Assembly: GCA_020744425.1 (NCBI GenBank)
Contig: JAGMUV010000003.1
Location: 1,426,001 to 1,490,000, forward strand
DNA: 64,000 nt
DNA from: Dactylonectria macrodidyma
Lineage: Eukaryota; Ascomycota; Sordariomycetes; Hypocreales; Nectriaceae
Direction: 5' to 3'
Part shown: positions 39,430 to 50,900 of the stretch, piece after piece
How the letters are laid out: every line of letters begins with the position of its first letter
Numbering within the stretch: position 1 is the first letter of the stretch
Translations under genes and position numbers: made by a program
Notes under the pieces: model-generated
Databases searched by the model: none
The model's input: only the letters and a program-made list of their open reading frames with translations
Told to the model about the DNA's origin: nothing

Positions 39430-41952
39430 ATGGCCACCAAGATGGCCACGCCGAGTCCGATGCCCCCGATACCAAACCGGGAGGATATCGGAGCCACGTA
39501 AGTTGTCCGCGTGCACCTAAGCCCAGCTGCTGACTGTGCCAGATGGACCTATCTTCAAGCCGGCATCGCGCGTATCATGAACGACCTCGAGCAGGGCATC
39601 GACATGCAAATGTACATGGGTGTCTACACGTAAGTTTGCTTGATGTAGTGAGTCTCCTGGCGCCACCGAATGCTAATCTGACGCAGCGCCGTCCACAACT
39701 TCTGCACGTCACAAAAGGCGGTTGGCTTGAATGGACCCGCCATGCACTCCAACCATCGAGGAGGTATGGCCGCCCTTACTACCCAAGCGCATCGGAAACC
39801 TATGCTGACACTTCCTAGCTCATCTTCTCGGTGAGGAGCTCTACAACAAGCTAATCGACTATCTCAAGCAACACCTCGAGGGACTCGTGAATCAGACCAA
39901 GGCGCACACCGACGAGGCCTTGCTCTCATTCTATATCAAGGAATGGGGCCGATACACGGTCGCTGCGAAGTACATCCATCATCTTTTCCGCTACTTGAAC
40001 CGCCACTGGGTTAAGAGGGAGATTGACGAGGGCAAGAAGAACATCTACGACGTCTACACATTACACCTCGTACAATGGCGTCGCGTGCTCTTTGAACAGG
40101 TGTCAACCAAGGTCATGGATGCTGTGTTGAAGTTGGTTGAGAAGCAAAGAAATGGCGAGACGATCGAGCACGGCCAAATCAAGCAAGTTGTTGACTCGTT
40201 CGTGTCTCTCGGTTTGGATGAAGCCGACCCCTCCAAGTCGACCCTTGACGTGTACCGATTCCATTTCGAGCGACCCTTCCTTGCGGCCACAAAGGAGTTC
40301 TACCTTGCTGAATCTAAGCAATTTGTGGCCGAAAATAGTGTTGTTGAATACATGAAGAAGGCAGAGACGCGGCTGGCAGAAGAAGAGGAGCGTGTCAAGA
40401 TGTACCTCCACCAGGACATCGCCATCCCGCTCAAGAAATGCTGCAACCAGGCGCTGATTGCCGATCACTCGGCTCTTCTTCGTGAGGAGTTCCAGGTTCT
40501 CCTCGACAACGACCGTGAGGAAGATATGGCGAGAATGTATAATCTACTGTCTCGCATCCCCGAGGGTCTGGAGCCTCTGCGAACCCGGTTTGAGACCCAC
40601 GTCAGGAAAGCTGGTCTCGCTGCAGTCCAAAAGGTGCAGTCATCAGAGGGCGACAAACTCGAGCCCAAGGTCTACGTGGACGCACTTCTCGAGATCCATA
40701 CCCAGTACCAAGGACTTGTCAAGAGGGCATTTAACGATGAGCCCGAGTTCACTCGTTCGTTGGATAACGCATGCAGAGAATTCGTCAACCGAAATGAGGT
40801 TTGCAAGGCCGGCTCCAATAGGTCGCCTGAACTTCTGGCCAAGTACACTGATGTTTTGTTGCGAAAGAGCAGCACCAGCATTGAGGAAGCTGAGCTGGAG
40901 CGTACACTCACCCAAATCATGACCGTCTTCAAGTACATCGAGGACAAGGACGTCTTCCAGAAGTTCTATTCTCGCATGCTTGCCCGACGTCTGGTCCATA
41001 GCAACTCCTCGTCGGACGATGCTGAGACGAGCATGATCAGCAAGCTGAAGGAGGCTTGTGGTTTTGAGTACACCAACAAGCTCCAGCGCATGTTCCAAGA
41101 CATGCAAATTTCCAAGGATCTCAACAAGGAATTCCGGGATCATCTTGAGGGCGTCGAGTACACTAAGGCTGTGGACTCGACCTTTTCCATTCTCGGTACC
41201 GGTTTCTGGCCACTGACGGCGCCCAGCACCGACTTCAATCCTCCCCCGGAGATTGCCGCTGAGATTGAGCGATTCATTCGTTTCTACAAGCACAAGCACG
41301 ATGGCCGCAAACTAACCTGGTTATGGCATCTCTGCAAGGGTGAGATCAAGGCAGGCTATTGCAAGAACAGCAAGACCCCCTACACCTTCCAGGTGTCAAT
41401 TTACCAGATGGCAATTCTCCTTCTCTTTAATGAAAAAGATACCTACACGTACGACGATATGCTCAGCGCGACCCAGCTCAGCACTGAAGTGCTAGACCAG
41501 GCAATGGCTGTCATCCTAAAGGCCAAGGTGCTTATCATGGCGGGGGCCTTAGGCGAGAAACCTGGACCCGGCAAGACATTCCGTCTGAACTATGACTTTA
41601 AGAGCAAGAAGATCCGCGTCAACTTGAACCTGGGTGGTGTCAAAGAGGCCAAGGCGGAGGAGGCGGAAACCAACAAGACCATCGAGGAAGACCGAAAGCT
41701 GGTTCTTCAGGTATGCACACTTTCTTGCATTAGCTCTACCTCATTTACTAACATGTCATCCAGTCTGCCATTGTGCGAATCATGAAGGCCCGCAAGAAGA
41801 TGAAGCACACACAACTTGTCAGCGAGACAATCAACCAGATTCGATCTCGATTCGTACCCAAGGTCAGCGATATCAAGAAGTGCATAGAGATCCTCCTCGA
41901 CAAGGAGTATCTGGAGCGTCTAGAAGACGACGAACTCGGCTATCTAGCGTAA
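39430..41952 (+). CDS. culA: Cullin-1, SCF ubiquitin ligase scaffold
   Basis: Five exons, 39430-39497, 39543-39629, 39687-39763, 39819-41710 and 41764-41952, with introns of 45-57 nt, give 770 aa, the usual cullin-1 length. It scaffolds Skp1/F-box proteins at the N-terminus and Rbx1/E2 at the C-terminus. Cullin-repeat motifs include [42 protein letters not shown] and the [17 protein letters not shown] segment of the cullin homology domain, then [16 protein letters not shown]. The last exon carries the neddylation site [15 protein letters not shown], with Lys716 as the expected acceptor, and the winged-helix end [17 protein letters not shown]. Retention of the last intron would truncate the protein before this site. 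Convergent with avl9, 629 bp apart. Confidence 0.96.
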
Positions 41953-42581
41953 AATGTCATCATCATGTTTCTTGGTGAGAGAAACCACACGACCGCTATT
42001 GCATCGACTGTGGAATTGGGTCTCCATGGGATTACGGTTTTATTTCCTTATCATGGGCTGGAATCAACGGCGGCGGGCGAGGACGGACGGGTACACTAGA
42101 TGATCCGCATGCTGCTATGCACTTTGGGATTTCCTCTCCCCCCCCAGCCAACCCTCGTTATCCTCGTTTCCTGTGTCTGTTCTCTTGCTCTTGTTTTTCT
42201 TCTGTCAATGATGACTTGCGTTGGGGGACAATGGGATCGGGAAGGGCTCGGCTGGGTTGAGAAGTGCGTGCGGCGTGCTGCAAAAGCTTGGGAGAATAGG
42301 TGCGGGGAGTCTTACACATACACACCACACATACAGGAACACGCTTGTTTCGTGGTCTCTTTCGGACGTAAATCATGAGAGACGAGTGTGGTTTTAAAAA
42401 CACCGCAGCGCCCATTGGTTTTTGGGTCTGACCGTTTGCTTAGTCAAATACCTTTTTCAGTAGCTCTGTGACTTGATGTGTGACGATTTCGCTGCCCCCA
42501 TTCTATCTATCCTTGATCCTATAATTATTATCCCTTGGATTTCTTCACATTCCTTGTTCTCACATTCTATAAAGTCACTAA
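41953..42581. other. 3' regions of cullin and avl9 (convergent)
   Basis: Convergent terminators/3' UTRs of two genes, with T-rich tracts (TTGCTCTTGTTTTTCTTCTG near 42184) and no credible ORF. Confidence 0.4.
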
Positions 42582-44999
42582 TCAGTCTTTACTGGCGTCC
42601 ACGTCCGGCCTCTCGGCGGACTTCTCATCTGGCTTCGCCTCGGCCAGCTTTTCCTGTGATCCCACAACGCCTTCCGTGTGGAAGCCATCGTTCTTCATCA
42701 CGCCGTTCTTGTGTGGTACATCATCATCTTCGTGCTGTACCCTGGCCCTGGTTGCAGGCCGACCGGGCGACTCGCTTACGCCAGAGAGGATGCTCTCGCT
42801 GAAGCTCACGCCCGTGGTGGGCCGGCCGGTGGCGGCATCGTCCGAAGAGCCAGTGCGGGACCCTGGGGTGTTGATCATCTGGTAGTCGTTTTCGATAGGG
42901 CTGTTGGGCTGTGACGACTCATGCTTCTCGGACTTGGGCGTGGCAGCTTTACGGCCCCAGCCGGCGCCCCAACCACTGGTGCGACGCTTCTCGCCCGCCC
43001 ACGTCGCCCAGCTTGACATGTACGCGCCGGCTCTGGCACCAGCTGACTGTGCTGGCTGTTGCGAGTTGGAAACGTTACCATTATGCCCGGACTTTGCGTT
43101 GGTGCCGTCTTGTGGGTTGGCGGCCTGAGCGGCACGGGCCTCTTCAGCGCGACGACGCTGAGCCTCGCGGAGGGCCTCCATATCGGCATAAAGCTTGTTT
43201 AGTACGAAGGAAGCCTTCTCACGGCCGGCAGCCAAGTTGCGGCCAAGTACCTCTCGACCCTGGGCGAAGCGTTCGTCGAGGTGCAGCTCCTTGACCTGCT
43301 CCGCAATGCGACGCTGGACATCATCAATGGTGAGACCGCCGGCGCAGGGATGGCGCGGGTCGACGATGTCGAAGAGGTGCGAATCGGTATTGGCGTTCCA
43401 CATTCGGTAGTTCTCGGTGCGTTTCCATGCCTCGACCCAATCTTGCCCAAAGTCCAGGGTGGGGTCCCCGTCAATCTCCGGGAGAATGGCTTTGGGATTG
43501 CTGCTTGTCGTGAGGTAGTTGTGGTATTTGACAGAAGAGATGAGGGCGAGGATGTATTCTTCAAATTGGAGCCTGATAAACTCCTCGCTTCCGACATACT
43601 TCAGCGTCTTGGGCCTGCTTGGGTTTGCTTCGTCCCACGTCTCGTTGATCTCTTGCGTCAGGTAGTCGATCCACCGGCGATCAGCAGCAGTCAGGGTAAG
43701 GGCGGTCCTCAGTGAAGGTGAAGTGATGCTAACGAGGTCCTCGTCGAGATTGATGAGGATGTCGCTGTACCGATCCTTTTGCTGAAGCAGGAGGGAGTTT
43801 GTGCTTCCGACGATGTACGATTTGGTCCCAAAGTCGGCTAGGATGTCAAGCTGCTGCAGAGGCGTATATGGGCCGTATAAACTCCCCTAAATCAGTTGTT
43901 AGCTACCTCGTCCAGGTCCTTTACAGGCTGTCACAGGTTCATACCTTGCCAAAAATTTGAAGAGGAAGACCCATGTAGGACAATAGAGAATTGCGGTCAC
44001 TAGTCCGCAAGCTCGTAGGTTTCGTGAGACACTTCTCGTAATTGTTCAATTCAGGGTCTGCGCAATCTCGAAGATTGCGAATCAAGCCGGGTATCAAAGA
44101 CAGAAGGGAAAATTGCATCATGCACAGACGATCACATCTGGAACCGAAGAAGAGCATCTGGAAACTGGATTAATATTAACTATGACGCTGTTCAGATCAG
44201 GCCGACTTACCTTGGGTTGAAGAAGGCAGCACTTTAATAAGACAAGGGTTTGCCATTTGAATTCGTGAATCAGTTCCCGCAGACTCATACCAAGATATTG
44301 GTCGCGGTCGACTTGATCGTTTAGCAGACCCCTGGCCTTCTCATCCGCTAGGCTCTCTTGAAACCTGCGTAGGATCTCGACATCAGTAAACTCGCGCTGC
44401 GCAAACCAGGCCTGCGTCACAATGCTGAGTCGCTCGCGCAACATGCCAAAGAATTGCGGGCTGTCGGCGATGACAACGACAGCCTTTTGAACGGTCGAGC
44501 GGGTGACATCAGCCGGGCGATTGGTGAGCTGAGTAGAATCTAGCTGTCGCGTACATGAGATTCCAAACAGGGACGTCGCGGGGGTGGTCGTTGTTTCGGG
44601 CCTCAGCAAAGTAAAGTAAGAAAAGTCCTCTTCAGAGCTGTAGTCTAAATCAGCACTATGTTTCGCAAATTGCCCTGCTTCATGGCGACGATAGAAATAG
44701 ACTCACGCGTGTGCACCATCGCTCAGAGCCATGAATGGAAGTAATGACCAGCCAAAGTCTAGGGCAGGGTCGCTTCCTTCGTCAGCACCGAACCATGTCT
44801 CGACTTCTGGGCCCCGCGCATGGTGGAAGCCGACAACGGTAACGAGTGGAACAAAGTCGGGCGATGCGGGTGAGGCAGGTGACGAGGGGAGGATGGGCGA
44901 GAGGACGGGCTTGAGGTCGTCGGCAGAGTCAGGCGCATTGAGCGTCGTGCTCGCAGTCGTGTTCGCACTCAGTGGCGGGACAGGTTCGTCGAAGCTCAT
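42582..44999 (-). CDS. avl9: Avl9 homologue, late secretory pathway (DENN-related)
   Basis: Four exons, 44999-44707, 44637-44211, 44157-43945 and 43886-42582 (introns of 69, 53 and 57 nt), give 745 aa. The first ATG is chosen; the frame is open further upstream but without an ATG. After a Pro/Ser-rich leader comes the Avl9 opening VVGFHHARGPEVETWFGADEGSDPALDFGWSLLPFMALSDGAHA, which joins to SEEDFSYFTLLRPE. Next are VVVIADSPQFFGMLRERLSIVTQAWFAQREF, KMLFFGSRCDRLCMMQFSLLSLIPGL, SYMGLPLQIFGKGSLYGPYTPLQQLDILAD and KSYIVGSTNSLLLQQKDRYSDI, all in the order of this family. The C-terminal 200 residues are low-complexity, Ser/Asp/Glu-rich. In yeast Avl9 is needed for exocytic vesicle formation from the Golgi. 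Confidence 0.94.
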
Positions 45000-47900
45000 T
45001 GTGAGTCGGGGAGCGGCTGGACTTGCGATTTGCGGCGTAAAGATGGCGAATTCCAACTCTCAAAACCCCTCCAACCTTGCCATATACGTCTAGGAGCCGT
45101 TGACGAGCGGCGAATTTGTGAGGTGGGAGGCGGGGGGTGAAGTCGTGGGTCGTGGGTCGTTGAAAGCGGGATCGATGACCTGAGGATCGAGGTCGAGGAT
45201 GAAGTTTCGAGGATCGGTGACCCGAGAATCGAGGATCCAAGGTCGAGGGTCGAACTGAGAGAGTCGGTGGCTTAGAAGAAAGTCGTGGGCTGTCGGAGCA
45301 CTGTCTGAGGACTCGTGAAGCGGCGTATTGGACCCCGCGGAGGGTGTTGATGGGCGCACGGAGGCGGTCAAGGACCGCTCACAAGGCTCACGTAACTGGA
45401 TCAGGTCGCTGGTATTTAGGTGGCACGGCAGATCGATTGATGGGGGGATATGGTTGGTGGGGGGGCTGAAGGAGGAGAAGGAAAGAGATAGAGGGAGAGG
45501 TGGAAGCTGAAAGGAGGCTGGAGCTAAAGAGGACAAAGAGATATCGGGTCAAGGAGATGGAGTCGTCGACGTCGATGCGGTGGTGATGTTTATGGCTGTG
45601 GCGAGTCTGTGTCAAAGGGAAATGCTGGTGTCTGGCAAATGAACCAGTGCTAAGAATTATTAGGTAGAGTCGCAGCGTCGGCAGACGGCATTGGACGAAT
45701 TGGATGCTAATCTCGGGGGAGCCGTGGCGTCACTTGTTCCATTACTGGACGTGTTACTGATCGACCACCTAAAGTACAACGAAGCTACGAGACTAAAACT
45801 TTACCTCAATGCTCTGACCACCGCTGTAATGCCTTGGAAATAAGAGTAATCAATCACATCTCCACACGCGTACCCCGCCATCCTCACCCCTACCCAGCTG
45901 TACTCATCTTGTCCGTCCTTTCCAGTTGTCTTTTGTTTTAACACCAGCACGTTCATCAGAGTAGGTACCTTAGTATTGTCCACCCGATGCAACACCACTA
46001 CAACAAGCCACAGGTTATCACGTGGCAGGCATCCTACCATAACTTCCCTCTTGGCGTACCTATCTATCCATCGAATCCTTCCTATGCAATGTATCTATTC
46101 TGTCCTGTTGGTTCATCTTTCCTCCCTTGTCGGCGTACAGAGTTTGTCTCCCATCAGCTCAGCGGGGTCCAATGGAGGGTGGCATCACCATCCACGTCAC
46201 CACGAGCTAACCCTGGTTCTTGGAAGCTCCAACCTGCTACTACTACGTAGCTCAAGATTGTGTCTAGTCTACCCGAGTAGCTTCCTATGGCGTGGCAAAA
46301 TCATCATCAAAATAATATCACAATCACAGAGGAGCGTCATTTGGATGTCAGCACCAGGTGATGGTGCAGGTGAGGTCAGTGTCACCTTTCCACGTCCATG
46401 TCCACGCCTTGTCCCTCTTCTGTATTTGTGTCTCTTGCATTGCGCCTCCTCCTAGGTAGGTAGGCATCACTTCATCTCCTCCTATCAAGGAATTGCGCCT
46501 CCTGGCTTTGCCGCAAAGCCTTGTATAGGCGGCTTTGACCGCGTCCAAATCCGTGGACATCAACCATTCGACATGGCCACTTGACGCTTGTTGCTCTCTC
46601 CCTCACTTTAACGTTCTTCATTGGACATGCCAACGCGCCGGGGGGGTCGCATCGCATACGAGAGCACACCACACGACTCTCTCTCTCTCTGCCTGCCGAC
46701 GTGTCTTGCATGATAAGCCCCCAATTGGCGCGCGCATCCCGTTGCATTAGCTAGTCGGGGGCTCTGCCGAGTCGTTCTGCATTTGCAGCGAGTTCTGCAC
46801 TCACAACGCTGCTCAAGTCACCCACATGTCGACTACCAATCCCACTGTCTCCATCCAGTATTATCCAGGAGTGAGATCCGGACTGCGCCGAGATGACTGA
46901 GGCGCTGCATGTCTTAGATCACTCTCCAACGCGGCCGATTGCCTCAACAAGGCCCATAGATACGACACTCGAGACTCCGAGATCTTCGCAACCAGGGATT
47001 CAAAATCATGGGTGCTTGTCCTTCACCTTCTCCATGAGTTCCCGCCACATGCGGATAACAACCTGGAATAATCCAAGGATTCCCACGTGGTGCAAACAAC
47101 CATGTTTGGTGTTATTGGTACTCGCCCAATTATTGGCAGCCACCCGAGCGCTTTATGTTGATCTTTGTCCCAGTCCGTACCAACTCTGAAACGAGGCAAC
47201 TATGGTTAACAACCCTTCTAACTACCCGTTAACACAGATTCATCATATTGAAATGGGTAGATAAATAGAGATGCTGCTAATCCAGACCGGGGTAGAATCA
47301 AAGGAACGGGGAATAGACCTAGCTAGTCCACTACAGGGAAGAGAAAGCCGGCTTCTTTGCATTGGCACTCTTCCAACAAACACGCCCGCCAAAAGTGCGT
47401 ATGTCACTGCGTGGTTCACTAGCGTACCTAGTTGACTTAAAGATGTCACGCCTTGCTCCCATCGCCGCGAGACAGGATCTCGAATTGCCTTCACCCTGCC
47501 GCTCGAGAGATTCCGGAGCCGTCGCAATTCCGAGATCCAACGGGATAAGCCGCACGCACGCACGCTCACGGGCAAATAACATTGATTCGCATGCCATCCC
47601 GTCGTCTTGACCCGTCGTCCCGTGCAGGCCAAAACAAATCCGGACCAACTAAAACTAGCCTCCCAGGACTTGGGATGACTTAGTCGGACTAGCCGGGTGT
47701 GAATAGTAATTGCACAGTTTGGGTTTCACACGTCTCAATAATCAACGAAGGAGACCCAGAGAAAGAGGCTACCGAGGAGGCTCAGCTTATTACAAGCCTG
47801 GAACCTAGTCGAAGTTTGGCCGAACTTAAGAACAGACATAACCGGGCAATACCTTGTGTGCCAGACAGCAACTTTTGTCCCTCTGTATTCTTCAAGTGGG

Positions 47901-50900
47901 CCGTGTTAATGAAGCTATGAGTATCGATACGGGTCATGTTGGTCAAGCTCAGGTCAAGAATGTGCCAGTTGTGAAGCCTAGCTGATACTATGTTAGCATG
48001 TTCGAGATAGTAGGCATTAGGAAGATCCATGAGCTGAACGCTGACACCATCAGCAAAGACCAGTGGTGTGTTTCGATTGCGTCTTCCGCTTTGGGTAACC
48101 ATCTGAGTGATTACTCATTTCCTTGATTACTTATTTGCATTTCAACGACAGTAGTGGAAGAGCCCAGAAGTCTGACCGTGCCCCAGCCTTCCGCTTACAC
48201 ACCATGAGCGGAATAGTGGTCCAGAAAATGCTACAAAGTACACGCACCATTTGTCAAAGGAATGGTACTAGTGAGAAGAATCGTTAGCCCGGAGTTTGTG
48301 TGCTCTCTACACCTGCCGCTTCTGTAACTCCAGTTCAAGATCGTCAAGATATCCGTGGCTGTATGCGGGGATCAGCTCGGTGTGAGGTGCACTCTTGTAC
48401 TCGTCAGCTAAAAGGCGCAAATGGTCGGCAAGGTTTTCCCATGTTGCCTAGTGGCGAGGCAACTCCTTGCCTAGGGGAAATGGTAGATCGAGCATCTGCA
48501 TGAGGAGGATTTGCCCCATAGCCGCTAAAGCCCTCGACTAGGCGGCATTTCTCCATCAGGTTGACCAGCGGTGAGGCAGGAGGGCCAATGGGCCACAGAG
48601 GTTGCCAGATCCCATGTGAGCCAAGGCATCTTATGCTTGCTTAAGCCATCTAATTGCGCGTGGGGCTGTCGTGGCCTAAGATGCCTGTGCATGAAGGCTT
48701 GGATGGGACGAACAGGTAAGGGGCCCAGGGGCTTAGCGGGCTCCTGCCAGATAGATTCGAAGCCAGAGAATCTGAATCAGTGATAGGGGCAAATAGAAAG
48801 CTGATTAAGTTGGGTTGCAAGTGTAACAGGCGTCCTCTCGGTAGCACAGGAATGCATTGTTCATGCATGATGGTCCCCAACGATGCAGCACGAGACATCC
48901 GGTTGTCATGACAAGGAGAGGATTTTCGAAACGGCTAGACGTGGCACTCGACATGGTCAGATTGTCTTGCGCTGTGCGATCACGAAGTCTCCTGCTGAAC
49001 TGAATCAGGTGGCCATAGGTGAGACTGGCCAACAGTCAAAAAAGAGTCGGCCTCCTCTAAGTTCGAGGGAGACAAATGCATCGACTGATGAAGCATGTGG
49101 CGTCGAATGATGCCCTCGTGTGGAGTCACCGAAAGCAACGGGGTCCTCACCCCGGACGGCTTTTGACCTAGTGCGGTCATGCAGCTCGAACGAGAACCGG
49201 GTAGATTCTTTAGCTACCTTCTGGAACATTTCCTTCGACACCCAACACGTCACTGATGGTAGAGAGCTGTCGAGACAGCTCTACTTGAAGTTCATACCAA
49301 CTAGGGGTGAGCCACGGAGGCAACACGCTTAGCGATGAAGAGAGACATGGAGCTCTGTATGTATGTGAATGCCGAGTAGGATAGGCCGAATTGGGGAGAG
49401 GAACAGGGAGAATCCAAGCTTGATGTTTGGGATCAGAAGTAAATTACGAAGAAGAAGAGAAAGGGGGCCTGTCGACCTAGGTAAGTACTGAAGATATCTC
49501 CAACATGGAAGGCACCCTCCAACTAATTGATGATAATATCTTGAGGACCATCTCTAGGCCACTCTGTGAGCTGAGATCCTCCATAGCAGCGGAGTGGAGG
49601 TGTTCTTGGCCAACACAACTTATCGGACCTGTCCAACTTCCCCAACCACCCACATACCTAGTACCATGTATGCCTCCCCGTAGGGCGACTAAACAAAGAT
49701 CAGATCACCTTACTCGAATTTGGTACGTAGACTAAACGTGCTGTCGTTTGTCACTACCAGTCCGATGTTGGGCATCGGATTCCAGGGGTCCGTAGCCAGC
49801 CCAAATGTTTTACAACTCGGCACGGCGCGAGGACTAAGTCTGTACATGTCGTGCCGTTGCTGCTGTACTGTACCCTATGTACATGGCTGGTCCTTCGATT
49901 TTTTGCTTTTTTGGCGGTTGAACTCTCAGCTGGCGCCCACGTGTCTTCCTAGTCGTGCCACCGGGGACTGGACCTGGAAGGGCATTCGCGTACCAAACTG
50001 TTTGGCATCCCAGACTGGGGGAGTCCTTGAACTCGGGGCAGGCTGGCGCGCCGTTGATTCGCTGCCTGCCCTGAGGTTGCGGTGATTGAAATAATTATTG
50101 ATATTTCGTAGATTACGGTCGGGCGGCATGTCGCATCTGACTGAGCACGCCTGGACTTCGGTGAGGAAGGATTCCATGTTACACCGCTGCGCCGAAAACG
50201 GGTTTGGGTAATTTAGCAAGCTAGCTTTGCACGGTGTACATAATTAGTACGTACCTATGTATAGACAAGGACCGGGTTTCAGAATCGAAGATGAATTGGG
50301 TCTTACCCCCTTGCTACTTCAAGCTGATCTTTTGACAAGGGGATCACGGGAGGAAGAAAAGAGGCATGTGGAGGCGGGGGTGGGCAAGCTGATGAGGGCA
50401 GTCAACTTTTTGGGACTTGATACATAGTACGCGTCTCTGCCAGGCCATGATCAACAACGCCCAGATAGACTTGGAGAGGAGGCCAACCCGAATTATACCA
50501 GGGTCAACAACCGAGGGTCTGGGTCAGACATGATCCAATCGAGCTGGGCACAATCGCAGGTGCCTTGGTGAGCCCGCGAACGCCAGATTGGATTCCTGGT
50601 GCCTTCCGAGCTGTGATGGCAGTCAGGGATGAAAGCCGTGCTCTCTCTCTCTCTGGATGGCGCCTCGGGGTCGGAGAGCTACGCGCCCTGTTCTGCAGCT
50701 CTGGCCGAACAGAGCATAGCAGCAGACGCAGCCAGCAGGAGGGCATGAGTGTCACCCCCACTACATGGCTAGGGTGCTGGTCCCTGTAAAGTTTGCAGCT
50801 TTCGGCTGCTCAACGAGTCACGTCCACTGTTGTGTCTCGAACCTCCATGTTCCACGCATCCTCTTGGTTCCTTTTTCCGTTGATGTATTTCGTCCCTCAT

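Noticed and set aside
40643..41299. 218-codon minus-strand ORF
   Set aside because: Antisense shadow of the cullin central exon.
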